From Prochlorococcus sp. AG-363-G03 (GTDB taxonomy: Bacteria; Cyanobacteriota; Cyanobacteriia; PCC-6307; Cyanobiaceae): 34,747 nucleotides of DNA. The notes below the pieces were generated by a model that worked only from the letters and a program-made list of their open reading frames with translations, was not told the origin of the DNA and searched no databases. Positions 8,699 through 16,619 of the stretch are shown piece after piece. The stretch is taken from positions 1 through 34,747 of the forward strand of contig QCFJ01000013.1 in the NCBI GenBank assembly GCA_003280265.1, read 5' to 3'. Numbering within the stretch: position 1 is the stretch's first letter; every line of letters starts with the position of its first letter. Both the position numbers and the translations under genes were made by a program.

Positions 8699-9661
8699 AT
8701 GAATATACAAAGCAAATTAGAAAGTAACAACTTAAATTCTATGAAAGTCCTCGTAAAAAGAGGTTCAAGCATTGAATCAATTCATAGAGCTCACGCCTCA
8801 ATTTGTGATACGAAAGGTAGGACATTAATGAAAGCAGGCTCGAGTGAATATGAAACTTTTATAAGGTCAGCATTGAAACCATTCCAGGCATTGCCATTTA
8901 TTACGAGTGGAACTTCAGAAAAATTCAATTTAGACAATAGAACCTTGGCTCTGGCATGTGGTTCACATTGTGGCTCTGCGAATCAAGCTAGAACAGCTTT
9001 CAAACTATTATGGAATGCTGACATAGATATAGAAAAACTCAAATGTCCCTTCCCTCAAGATAAAGAAAGTAGGCTTCAACACAACTGTTCAGGGAAACAT
9101 TCGGCATTTCTGGCAACTTGCAAGAAAATGAACTGGGATCTAGATAGCTATTTAATGGGACATCATCCCCTTCAGAAAGAAATATTCAGAAGAGTTTCTG
9201 ATTTATTGAAAATACCAGTTGAGGAATTAATTGCCGAAAGAGATGATTGTGGAGCGCCAACACTACTTTTGCGTTTATCACAGATGGCTATTTTATACGC
9301 ACATTTATCCAGATCAGACCAGCCAGAATTTGAAAAAATAACTCGCGCAATGACTGAGCACCCAGACCTAGTAGCTGGGGAAGGGTATTTTGATTCTGAA
9401 TTAATAAAAAGAGGTCATAAGCGAATAATAAGCAAAGGAGGGAGTGAAGGTATTCAATGCATAGGCCTATTGGGTGAAGGAGTTGGACTCTCAATAAAGG
9501 TAGAAGATGGATCGAAAAGAGCAAAGCATGCAGTAGCCATTCATCTCCTTCGTCAGCTTGAATGGATCACCCCATCAGCTATAGAGGAACTTGATGAGAT
9601 CACTCTCCAAAAAAAACCTGGAATCTATTTCGAAGTTGAAGGAAAATTAAAGATCCCTTAA
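8699..9661 (+). CDS. L-asparaginase II-type protein (PF06089 family)
   Basis: This 320-residue protein belongs to the AnsA-like family of bacterial L-asparaginase II, distinct from the two classical asparaginase types. Visible family blocks are RSALKPFQALPFITSG (near 57), ALACGSHCGS (near 83), HNCSGKHSAFLATC (near 128) and a GCP-like ERDDCGAPT block (near 180). The expected reaction is hydrolysis of asparagine to aspartate and ammonia, but the family is little studied and substrates are inferred. It follows the CGLD27-like gene by 3 bases. A second ATG at 8741, just before KVLVKRGSS, could be the true start because family homology begins there. The initiator tRNA gene follows. Confidence 0.88.
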   Translation: MNIQSKLESNNLNSMKVLVKRGSSIESIHRAHASICDTKGRTLMKAGSSEYETFIRSALKPFQALPFITSGTSEKFNLDNRTLALACGSHCGSANQARTAFKLLWNADIDIEKLKCPFPQDKESRLQHNCSGKHSAFLATCKKMNWDLDSYLMGHHPLQKEIFRRVSDLLKIPVEELIAERDDCGAPTLLLRLSQMAILYAHLSRSDQPEFEKITRAMTEHPDLVAGEGYFDSELIKRGHKRIISKGGSEGIQCIGLLGEGVGLSIKVEDGSKRAKHAVAIHLLRQLEWITPSAIEELDEITLQKKPGIYFEVEGKLKIP

Positions 9662-9713
9662 CTCAAACAAATCAATCTTTTTAGTCGCATAAAGATGTAT
9701 GCTTTATATGCTA

Positions 9714-9790
<77 letters not shown>

Positions 9791-9798
9791 AATTTAGA

Positions 9799-9822
9799 AG
9801 CCAGTCTTTGACTGGCTTTTTT
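9799..9822 (+). terminator. Rho-independent terminator of the tRNA-fMet gene
   Basis: A perfect 7-bp stem (GCCAGTC at 9800-9806, GACTGGC at 9810-9816) with a TTT loop is followed by six T, and A-T pairs extend the foot. It starts 9 bases after the tRNA 3' end. Confidence 0.9.
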
Positions 9823-10629
9823 AATTCTATTTTTTATGCTTAATAAGAAAATATTATTAAAGTGAAGTAAACCGAAGATTGTAGTTATAGCTTAATTCTT
9901 GTTTATAGTCCAAACACACTCGAGCATACTTTCAAACACACTTTTTATAACTTAAGGACCTTCGGTCTACGAACTCGAAGGCCTAAAAGCTAAAAAGCCA
10001 ACGCTTATTAACGAATATACTAATTGAAATTTACAGATAGCGTTTCAGATAGAATTGACTAGATTAACTAGCAAGAACAGAGTTGAAATACATAGATATA
10101 ATACAGAACTATTATCATGATTTACGGATTTTCATTAAAAGCAAATTAAAATCATCAAGGAATCAAATATAAAGAAAAGTAATAAGTCATACAGAAGTGT
10201 TAAATAAAATATCATGAAATAATTACCTGCCAAAAAATACTATTAAGGCAGGCAACTCTTTTAAAACAAAGGGATATGACTTATCTTTTTATTGGCTGTA
10301 AATACAATTAAAAAGATAAAAAAAATATCTAATTAAAAATTTTAAAAATTTTTATTAATCGTTTATTAAGACATTTTATGATTTCGTGAAAATAAATTAG
10401 ACAAGATTTGAAAAATGATTCTTATAATTTTCAATAGATTATTAGATAAAATTTTTTATTTTTTAATTTTAGAATCAAAAATTATTCTTCTTAATAAACT
10501 ATAAATAATATATATTCAATGACAGGATTATATATATATTTATTTTTGATAAATTTATATATAAAGTTAACAATCAATCAGAAAAAGAACTTACTATAAT
10601 ATAAATAAGTCTAAACCCAAGCTAAATGT
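9823..10629. other. About 800-base AT-rich gap without a credible gene
   Basis: Both strands are full of stop codons and I find no protein gene here. Structures seen: a region at 9957-9981 where the segment CCTTCG (9959-9964) can pair with CGAAGG (9976-9981) or, alternatively, GACC (9957-9960) with GGTC (9964-9967); a 6-bp hairpin CCTGCC/GGCAGG at 10226-10231 and 10247-10252; and long runs of A and T around 10330-10560. A small RNA could be hidden here, but no known family is recognisable. The stretch follows a tRNA and precedes accessory-looking genes, which fits a former insertion site, although no integrase or repeated tRNA end is visible. Confidence 0.6.
10595..10600 (+). promoter_or_regulatory. 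Possible -10 box upstream of the 56-aa ORF
   Basis: A perfect TATAAT lies 29 bases before the ATG at 10630. No convincing -35 hexamer stands at the usual distance; a TTAACA is present but too far upstream. In such AT-rich DNA a chance match is quite likely. Confidence 0.25.
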
Positions 10630-10800
10630 ATGAAAAAAGATAATCTAAAGAGAATCATCATACAGCTCGAAAACTTGCTAGAAGAATTAAAAAGTGAGGT
10701 GTACTCAGACAAAGATTCATATGTTCATCCGTGGGATGAACATATGAAAAACACCCCTAGAATTATCAACACAGAAGACGACGACGGTTACGCCGATTAG
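10630..10800 (+). CDS. Small acidic hypothetical protein (56 aa) containing a palindrome
   Basis: From the ATG at 10630 a 56-codon frame runs to TAG at 10798-10800. The first half (KRIIIQLENLLEELKSEVY) is amphipathic and helical; the end is acidic (TEDDDGYAD). The contrast between halves and the ordered pattern of hydrophobic residues argue for a genuine protein. Between the halves, codons for SYVHPWDEHMK lie within a perfect 15-bp inverted repeat (10716-10748). No known motif is found. It is followed 102 bases later by another small ORF on the same strand. The function is unknown. Confidence 0.6.
   Translation: MKKDNLKRIIIQLENLLEELKSEVYSDKDSYVHPWDEHMKNTPRIINTEDDDGYAD
10716..10748. repeat. 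Perfect 15-bp inverted repeat with 3-base loop inside the small ORF
   Basis: The left arm (10716-10730, TTCATATGTTCATCC) and the right arm (10734-10748, GGATGAACATATGAA) are exact reverse complements separated by GTG. The flanking bases no longer pair. There is no T-run after it, so it is not a standard terminator. It lies wholly within codons of the 10630-10800 gene. Confidence 0.95.
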
Positions 10801-10901
10801 TCGCAACAAACAGGCAAAAATAAAAAAACCATAAAGAATAATCCGTTTCCCCTTTTTTAGTACAACTACCTATTGCTCTAGAGGAATTTCAAAAGCAAAT
10901 T

Positions 10902-11114
10902 ATGGGAAAGAATGAAAATTTTATGCCTAATTTACCTCAACTTGTAAAAGCCACACCACAGGGAGGCACTATTCATAAATATCAACTTACTGGCGGAAAA
11001 ACCTCTTTCATGAGATATCTAGGTTGCTACCTTGGCACATGTAAATTTTGCAATGATATTGAAGAAGCATCTGAATTTGTATCAAGCATAGAGCTTTCTC
11101 CAAAAATCCCTTGA
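10902..11114 (+). CDS. Hypothetical small cysteine-containing protein (70 aa)
   Basis: The frame begins at ATG 10902; an internal ATG at 10923 (MPNLPQLVK) is an alternative start. The central part reads LGCYLGTCKFCND, a C-x4-C-x2-C cluster that could bind a metal or iron-sulphur cluster, but three cysteines in a 70-residue protein are weak evidence. There is no membrane segment. A clear terminator follows 42 bases after the stop, so this gene ends a transcript that may begin before the 56-aa ORF. The family is not recognised. Confidence 0.65.
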   Translation: MGKNENFMPNLPQLVKATPQGGTIHKYQLTGGKTSFMRYLGCYLGTCKFCNDIEEASEFVSSIELSPKIP

Positions 11115-11156
11115 GCAATAGATTTTTATAAAGCAGAAAAGACCCAACCTTACATG

Positions 11157-11188
11157 CTTGAACGTTGAAAATACGTTCAAGTTTTTTT
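11157..11188 (+). terminator. Rho-independent terminator after the 70-aa ORF
   Basis: A 9-bp perfect stem, CTTGAACGT (11157-11165) and ACGTTCAAG (11173-11181), with a 7-base loop is followed by seven T. Confidence 0.9.
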
Positions 11189-11307
11189 ATGTAAATTTAA
11201 TCGATACTCGAAGGCATTAGGTGCTATTTTTTTTGAGTCTTTAACTACATAAGGAGAATACTCTTTTAATGAGACAATTTTCATCTCACTAGAAGATCTA
11301 CTCGGTT

Positions 11308-12642
11308 ATGAAAGAAGAAAAAGGAAAAGATAATAATTCATTTGAATATGAGACTAATAATCTCATTAGATCTAGTTTGAATGAGCAAGAAAATGTTAAT
11401 GAATTAGAAAATATTGCTTCAAAACCTTCCAATCAATTAACGAATGGGCTTTTAGGTTGGTATTCAGTATCTAGTAGCAAGTCGATAAAAGATGGAAAAT
11501 TAAATCACTTCACGATTTATAACGAGCCACTCGTTTTGTATCGTGATAGAGAGGGTATTGTCAGATGTGTAAAGGATGTATGCCCTCACAGAGGAGCTTC
11601 TTTTTTAGGCGGTGAAGTTATAAACGGTCAACTTGTATGCCCTTATCATGGTGCTAGATTCTCATCTCAAGGGAGTTGTACAAATTTAGACAGAATAACT
11701 TGTCAGCATATTATTGATTCTAATTATGATAACTATGCCAAAAGCATAAAACTTTTTCAATATCCTTGTGTAGAAAAAGAAGGCTATATCTACATTTATT
11801 ATTCTGGAACACCACTTGCAAACATTGAAGACTTCGAAATAAAATATTCAATAAATAGCTTACTTCCTGATTCTTATGGATTTCCTTCTTTGGAATATGA
11901 ATATGAAGAGGTATATGTAGATTTTAAAGCGGATTGGGCTAGAATTATTGAGAATCACTTAGATATATTACATGTATTCTGGATGCACGGAGACACAATC
12001 CCCGACAAAAATGTAAACAGAAATACTATAACAAGTTTTAATCAAAAAATTAAACGAGATAATAGGCAAATAGAAAGTATCTATTCATATAAAACAAACG
12101 GTAAAGAAGAATTTATAAGAATAAAGTTTGTGCCTCCAGGGAGAATTTTTATATATAAGGGCTCACCAGAAAGCACAAGATATATTCAAGTTCTTGATCA
12201 TATTCCTCTAGGAAACAATAAAGCGAGAGTGATAGTTAGACATTACAGGAAATTTTTAAAAAACAAATTATTCACAAACTTAGTTTTATTTAGCAATCTA
12301 CAAAGAAGGACATTTTATAAGATTTTTTCAGAAGATTATCTAGTATTGAAAACCCAAACTTTTAATGAGCAAATGGGTTATATACAAAAAGATAATGTTA
12401 AGTTATTAGGTGAAGATAAGATGGTTCAATATTACTGGGATTGGCTACAAAATGCATTAAACAAGGAAAAGCCATGGGATTTACATCCAACTAATTCATT
12501 AACTAATTCAGTCCATGAAGACAGAGGCATGCTATATCCACCAGAAAATCCTAATATGGCTATAAAGAATAATAGAAAAATAATTATCAAGCTTTTAACT
12601 AGATTATTATTCCCAATAAGTTTTATACTGTTATTCATTTAA
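11308..12642 (+). CDS. Rieske non-haem iron oxygenase (PaO/Lls1/Tic55-like)
   Basis: The 444-residue protein is a Rieske-type oxygenase. The [2Fe-2S] ligands are C92-P-H94 (CPHRGASFLGG) and C111-P-Y-H114 (CPYHGARF). The mononuclear iron site is N216/D219/H222/H227 in ENHLDILHVFWMH. The C-terminus ends in a hydrophobic helix (KLLTRLLFPISFILLFI), which suggests membrane anchoring as in the pheophorbide a oxygenase / Lls1 / Tic55 group of cyanobacteria and plastids. Chlorophyll-type or other lipophilic substrates are typical of that group, but the substrate here is not known. The first 45 residues are polar and probably disordered. The gene is followed after 33 bases by an ABC ATPase on the same strand, perhaps one operon. 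Confidence 0.9.
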   Translation: MKEEKGKDNNSFEYETNNLIRSSLNEQENVNELENIASKPSNQLTNGLLGWYSVSSSKSIKDGKLNHFTIYNEPLVLYRDREGIVRCVKDVCPHRGASFLGGEVINGQLVCPYHGARFSSQGSCTNLDRITCQHIIDSNYDNYAKSIKLFQYPCVEKEGYIYIYYSGTPLANIEDFEIKYSINSLLPDSYGFPSLEYEYEEVYVDFKADWARIIENHLDILHVFWMHGDTIPDKNVNRNTITSFNQKIKRDNRQIESIYSYKTNGKEEFIRIKFVPPGRIFIYKGSPESTRYIQVLDHIPLGNNKARVIVRHYRKFLKNKLFTNLVLFSNLQRRTFYKIFSEDYLVLKTQTFNEQMGYIQKDNVKLLGEDKMVQYYWDWLQNALNKEKPWDLHPTNSLTNSVHEDRGMLYPPENPNMAIKNNRKIIIKLLTRLLFPISFILLFI

Positions 12643-12675
12643 TAGATTTCAATTATAAATTTAAATACTATCTAT

Positions 12676-13488
12676 ATGAGAGTTGATTCTCAGAAAAATT
12701 TATTAGCCTGGGCTAGTTTTAAAAATATAAATGTAAATATTGATCAGACAGAAATACTGTCGAATATAAATATAAATCTAAACTATGGTGAAAATACACT
12801 AATCTTAGGGCCAAATGGGTCCGGTAAATCAACTTTTTTAAAGTTATTAAATAGATCCATTTATCCAATTTCTAGAAAAGATAGCTCATTAAAACTTTTC
12901 AACATGGAAAACATAAATATTTGGGATGTAAGAAAAAAAATTGGATTTCTATTCAAAGAAATGGAGCAAAGAGTAAATAATGGAGTTAATCTTTATGATT
13001 TAATCATATCAGGATTTTCTGGTACATTTAATTCTAGATATTCCAAGTTTCTTACAGAAACACAAAGAATTAAAGTAGAAAATCTAATAAATGAATGGGA
13101 ACTAGATAAGATTATTAACAATGATTTTCATACATTATCTGATGGACAGAAAAGAAGGGCTTTACTTGCTAGAGCTCTTGTTTACGAACCAAATATATTA
13201 GTTCTAGATGAGCCATTTTGCAATTTAGATATAAAGTCAAATTTCATATTAAATAAAAACTTAAATAAATTAATCAACAACTCATTAAATATAGTTTATG
13301 TGACACATAACTTAGAATCAATCCTACCTAAAACTAATAGAGTTATTCTAATAAAAAAAGGAAAGATCATAAAAGAAGGTGAGCCAAATGACATAATAAA
13401 TTCAAAAATAATTAGTGATCTTTTTGATATATCAATAAATATAGTAAAACAAAATGGATACTGGAGAGGTATTCCTCTAGATAATTAA
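12676..13488 (+). CDS. ABC transporter ATP-binding protein without an adjacent permease
   Basis: This is a 270-residue ATPase subunit. The Walker A motif is GPNGSGKST (near residue 44), the signature LSDGQKRRALLARAL (near 155), Walker B ILVLDEPF (near 175) and the switch histidine VTHN (near 210). The signature has D for the usual second G. The Q-loop region reads FLFKEMEQRV, which is atypical. There is no membrane domain or binding protein nearby, so the transported substrate is unknown; short single ATPases of this look are often annotated as molybdate- or cofactor-type. It is downstream of the Rieske oxygenase with 33 bases between, and its stop overlaps the end of the opposite zinc-ribbon gene by 4 bases. 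Confidence 0.87.
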   Translation: MRVDSQKNLLAWASFKNINVNIDQTEILSNININLNYGENTLILGPNGSGKSTFLKLLNRSIYPISRKDSSLKLFNMENINIWDVRKKIGFLFKEMEQRVNNGVNLYDLIISGFSGTFNSRYSKFLTETQRIKVENLINEWELDKIINNDFHTLSDGQKRRALLARALVYEPNILVLDEPFCNLDIKSNFILNKNLNKLINNSLNIVYVTHNLESILPKTNRVILIKKGKIIKEGEPNDIINSKIISDLFDISINIVKQNGYWRGIPLDN

Positions 13489-13700
13489 ATTATAACAAGA
13501 ATAACAGAAACAATTAATATGCAAACAAAGAAAAAATATTTATTTTTAAACAAAGAAATATCAAAATTATTTATTTTATTATTTCCTGATCTTCTAACAC
13601 CAAAGGGTGTTCCACATGAATTACATACCAATCTTCCAGACAATGAACGGTCAGCCCTTAAATTATAGCTTCCACAAACCAAGCATTTATTTGAAATCAT
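13485..13700 (-). CDS. Small zinc-ribbon protein with a C-terminal membrane helix (71 aa)
   Basis: Two CxxC pairs (CLVCGSYNLRAD, then CNSCGTPFG) form a classic zinc ribbon in the first 33 residues. The last 20 residues (FFVCILIVSVILVII) are one hydrophobic helix with a basic/polar stretch before it, so the ribbon probably faces the cytoplasm. The start is ATG at 13700. The role is unknown; it might be a nucleic-acid- or protein-binding membrane tag. It is followed upstream by the peroxiredoxin-like gene (10 bases apart, same strand), so the two may be cotranscribed. Confidence 0.8.
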   Translation of the reverse strand: MISNKCLVCGSYNLRADRSLSGRLVCNSCGTPFGVRRSGNNKINNFDISLFKNKYFFFVCILIVSVILVII

Positions 13701-13710
13701 TAGAGTTTAA

Positions 13711-14436
13711 TTAAATAAAATTTTCTTCTAAGAATGATAATGGTGAAGTCATATTACTTGAGTAACCTAATAAATTGTCAGGCATAAAGTTATATAAAAC
13801 CTCGTCTTTTTCATTAAAAAGTATTGTCGCCCCTCTCTGTGTTAAAAAAGATGCATCAGGAACATATATATTCCAATTGGAAAGAATTTCAACCATATTC
13901 ATAAGTCGCCTGGTAGCAAGCTCAAAAGGACGTAAATTTTGTTTTTTAGAAAAAATATCAAACATTTTGCCTTTAAATAAAGAAAAAGGTCCTATTTTTA
14001 TATCCTCATCATAATCAAATAAGTTCTTAGAATTTCTATCCCCCAAGTAACCTCTTAAAACCTCATTAATTGTACCTCTGGAATTTATACCAGCGCACAT
14101 GATCAATAAATTAATTATTGATGGAAGTTGCGAGACAAATCCAACATTGAGATTTAGTTTTTTATGAAGGTCTGCATTCCTTAAGGCAATAACATTTTCA
14201 ATATCTATTTTATTGAACCTACAAAAAAACTCTTTAGACATTTCACTACCAATACCAACCAACATTAAATCGACCGAATTCTCATTCAGTCTCTTTACTT
14301 GACCAGATAATTGTTGCGCATATTCAAAACTGTCAAAATCAGCAAAAGAGCCTAACAAAACTATAAGGGTTTTTCTTTTATCGAGAAAAATATTTTCACT
14401 TCCAAGAAACTCTTCGATGATATTTTTGTAATCCAT
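13711..14436 (-). CDS. Peroxiredoxin-like (AhpC/TSA-related) protein lacking the peroxidatic cysteine
   Basis: The sequence VLLGSFADFDSFEYAQQL, then LVGIGSEMSKEFFCRF and LIMCAGINSRGTINEVLRGYLGD, matches a thioredoxin-fold family in cyanobacteria that is annotated as AhpC/TSA antioxidant protein. At the place of the usual peroxidatic cysteine there is none; Cys occurs only at FFCRF and IMCAG. I put the start at the ATG at 14434-14436 (241 aa, MDYKNIIEEFLG). The frame stays open to a TTG at 14598, but the extra 54 codons look unlike family N-termini and would occupy the pcb promoter region. It is divergent from pcb and ten bases upstream of the zinc-ribbon gene. Its function remains a guess. 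Confidence 0.75.
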   Translation of the reverse strand: MDYKNIIEEFLGSENIFLDKRKTLIVLLGSFADFDSFEYAQQLSGQVKRLNENSVDLMLVGIGSEMSKEFFCRFNKIDIENVIALRNADLHKKLNLNVGFVSQLPSIINLLIMCAGINSRGTINEVLRGYLGDRNSKNLFDYDEDIKIGPFSLFKGKMFDIFSKKQNLRPFELATRRLMNMVEILSNWNIYVPDASFLTQRGATILFNEKDEVLYNFMPDNLLGYSSNMTSPLSFLEENFI

Positions 14437-14685
14437 AGATTTGTCTTTGTTTTCAAAATAACAAAGTTTGAAGGTGAAACATGAAATTTTATCTTCACTA
14501 TAGGCAAACATCATAGTGACTCTAGGGATTTTGCATACAAAATCAACCCATAACACGAAGATCATGTTAAGTAGCAGATGTTCTTGAAATATGTACAAAA
14601 CCTACAATTTCAATAAGCAATGTGAAGGGATATGGAACTTAAAGGCCTATAAATATATCCTCTTACTGTTCTTTGTTTATTTCTC

Positions 14686-15744
14686 GTGCAGACCTACGGG
14701 AATCCTAGCGTTACCTATGACTGGTACGCGGGTAATTCAGGGACGGCCAATCGCTCCGGAAAATTCATCGCTGCGCATGCTGCCCATGCTGGTTTGATGA
14801 TGTTCTGGGCAGGTGCGTTCACTTTATTTGAGCTAGCTCGTTATGACTCATCCGTCGCGATGGGTAATCAAAACTTGATTTGCTTGCCTCACCTTGCACA
14901 ACTTGGAATAGGTGGAATCGAAAACGGAGTAATAACTGAGCCTTATGGTTGCACAGTTATTGCTGTACTTCACCTAATTTTCTCTGGTGTTCTTGGTGCT
15001 GGTGGAATTCTTCACTCAACAAGATATGACGGTGATTTAGGAAATTATCCTGAAGGAAGTCGTCCTAAAAAGTTTGACTTCGAGTGGGATGATCCAGACA
15101 AACTTACATTTATTCTTGGTCACCACCTTATTTTCCTAGGTTTGGCAAACATTCAATTCGTTGAATGGGCTCAATATCATGGTATTTGGGATACTGCTTT
15201 AGGAGCTACTCGTACAGTTTCTTACAACCTAGATTTAGGTATGATTTGGAATCACCAAGCTGATTTCCTTCAAATCAATAGTCTAGAAGATGTTATGGGT
15301 GGCCATGCTTTCCTAGCATTTTTCCAAATAATTGGTGGTGCATTCCACATCATCACTAAGCAATTTGGTGAGTACACAGAATTCAAAGGTAAAGGACTTC
15401 TTTCAGCAGAAGCGGTTCTTTCTTACTCACTAGCTGGAGTTGGCTACTGTGCTCTTGTTGCAGCTTTCTGGAGTTCAACAAACACTACAGTTTATTCAAC
15501 AGAATTTTTTGGAGATGTACTTCAACTGAAGTTTGATTTCGCACCTTATTTTGTTGACACCGACGCATCACTTGCAACTGGGGCTCATACAGCAAGAGCT
15601 TGGTTGGCAAACGTTCACTTCTATCTTGGCTTCTTCTTCATACAGGGTCATCTCTGGCATGCATTAAGAGCTATGGGATTTGACTTCAGACGTGTTGGTA
15701 AAGCGTTCGACAATATGGAAAACGCAAAAATCACTAATGGTTAA
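14686..15744 (+). CDS. pcb: Divinyl-chlorophyll a/b-binding light-harvesting protein Pcb
   Basis: Pcb is the membrane antenna of Prochlorococcus, related to CP43 and IsiA, binding divinyl chlorophyll a and b around the photosystems. The 352 residues begin QTYGNPSVTYDWYAGNSG and contain six hydrophobic helices with conserved His and Gln ligands (AAHAAHAG, HHLIFLGLANIQFVEWAQYH, NHQADFLQINSLEDVMGGHAF, HFYLGFFFIQGHLWHALRAMGFDFRR). There is no large loop like that of CP43, as expected for Pcb. The start is GTG at 14686, the only position that gives the conserved N-terminus. I see no Shine-Dalgarno sequence. The gene is monocistronic, with a strong terminator. Which pcb paralogue it is cannot be read directly; its place beside ferritin and an iron-type ATPase suggests an iron-responsive copy. 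Confidence 0.96.
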   Translation: MQTYGNPSVTYDWYAGNSGTANRSGKFIAAHAAHAGLMMFWAGAFTLFELARYDSSVAMGNQNLICLPHLAQLGIGGIENGVITEPYGCTVIAVLHLIFSGVLGAGGILHSTRYDGDLGNYPEGSRPKKFDFEWDDPDKLTFILGHHLIFLGLANIQFVEWAQYHGIWDTALGATRTVSYNLDLGMIWNHQADFLQINSLEDVMGGHAFLAFFQIIGGAFHIITKQFGEYTEFKGKGLLSAEAVLSYSLAGVGYCALVAAFWSSTNTTVYSTEFFGDVLQLKFDFAPYFVDTDASLATGAHTARAWLANVHFYLGFFFIQGHLWHALRAMGFDFRRVGKAFDNMENAKITNG

Positions 15745-15768
15745 TCATTAATTTGATTTCATTAATCA

Positions 15769-15798
15769 GAAAAAAGACCCGCTTGCGGGTCTTTTTTT
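15769..15798 (+). terminator. Rho-independent terminator of pcb
   Basis: The stem GACCCGC/GCGGGTC (15776-15782 and 15785-15791) with a two-base loop is flanked by six A before and seven T after. It ends the pcb transcript 25 bases after the stop codon. Confidence 0.93.
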
Positions 15799-16017
15799 AT
15801 GCAATCTGGTAGTAGAAATAAATACAAGCCTCATCACACTTATGTCACAAATACCAAACTCAAAACCAAAAAGTGAAAGATAAACTTCGTTTTAATGTGA
15901 TTTTTTATACATACAGTCACAAAAACTCGCAAGAGCTTGTTGCTATTGAGAATCGGTTGCAAAAAGCATCTTTTACTGTGTAAGTTAGGAATCAATTCAA
16001 GCTCCTTTAAAAATTCA

Positions 16018-16614
16018 ATGAGCTTTAGAAGCTACTCAGAGCCACATTCATCAGCGGTTAGGATGGCTACCGGTCAATCGGTGCTTATAGACCCATCCTC
16101 AAGAAGTGGAGATACATGCCTAGAAGTTATAGATGGCATAGCTCGTGTTTACTGTCCTTGCGAAGAGACAGAAGGAATGACACTGGCTTTCTTGCAGTCA
16201 GGTGACCAATTAAGAACTGACCGTTTATGCAGTGAAGGAGTATGCGTGGAAGCTTTAACCCCTCTTTGCTTTATTAGTGACGCTGAAACATCAACAGAAT
16301 CAGGAGGTTATGATCCAGTTAATGAGTGGACTCTGCAACTACTCAGAATTAGACACTTAGGTAATGCTGAACAAAGACTTCAAGCCTTGTTTGCTTTACT
16401 AGTTAATCGACTAGGAAGAAGATGTGGAGACTGGTGCAAATTACCTTTCAGGCTTACACATGAAAGAATTGGAGAATTAATTGGATCTACTAGAGTCACT
16501 TCTACTCGTTTAATCTCAAGACTGAGAACTGCTGAATTACTAAAAGCGCCATCAGGTGATCCAACACTAAGTCTTTCACCAGAGTTTATTGAGACAGCAC
16601 CTTTAACTGCTTAG
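16018..16614 (+). CDS. Crp/Fnr-family transcription regulator
   Basis: The protein (199 aa from ATG 16018) has the two-part form of Crp/Fnr regulators. The N-terminal cupin-like sensor has LEVIDGIARVYCP, EGMTLAFLQSGDQL and LSEG-like blocks in degenerate form. The C-terminal winged helix includes RCGDWCKLPFRLTHERIGELIGSTRVTSTRLISRLR, with the recognition helix GSTRVTSTRLISRL. The usual cAMP-contacting residues are not clear, so the ligand is unknown. The frame is open 27 codons further upstream, but those residues do not look like the family. It is probably cotranscribed with the ORF at 16620 and sits beside ferritin, so a part in iron control is plausible. Confidence 0.88.
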   Translation: MSFRSYSEPHSSAVRMATGQSVLIDPSSRSGDTCLEVIDGIARVYCPCEETEGMTLAFLQSGDQLRTDRLCSEGVCVEALTPLCFISDAETSTESGGYDPVNEWTLQLLRIRHLGNAEQRLQALFALLVNRLGRRCGDWCKLPFRLTHERIGELIGSTRVTSTRLISRLRTAELLKAPSGDPTLSLSPEFIETAPLTA

Positions 16615-16619
16615 ATATA

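Noticed and set aside
9945-9985. Reverse-strand CCGAAGGTC resembling part of the tRNA-fMet anticodon arm/variable region, as a possible attachment-site remnant
   Set aside because: Only nine bases match, in the opposite orientation, and not the tRNA 3' end that integrases use.
10330-10560. AT-rich tract as a replication origin
   Set aside because: No cluster of DnaA boxes and no dnaA or dnaN gene nearby; Prochlorococcus DNA is AT-rich throughout.
11270-11293. 7-codon ORF after AAGGAG just before the Rieske gene
   Set aside because: It is too short to separate from chance and has no amino-acid bias that would point to attenuation.
14437-14598. N-terminal extension of the peroxiredoxin-like protein to TTG 14598
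   Set aside because: The 54 extra codons look unlike family members and occupy the region where the pcb promoter should be.
15812-15825. GTA-N8-TAC, an NtcA-like site upstream of the Crp-family gene
   Set aside because: The six-base pattern is expected many times by chance in a window of this size and AT content, and no -10 box lies at the proper distance.
15896-15922. TGTGA ... TCACA pair before the Crp-family gene
   Set aside because: The half-sites are 16 bases apart rather than 6, so it is not a Crp-type operator.
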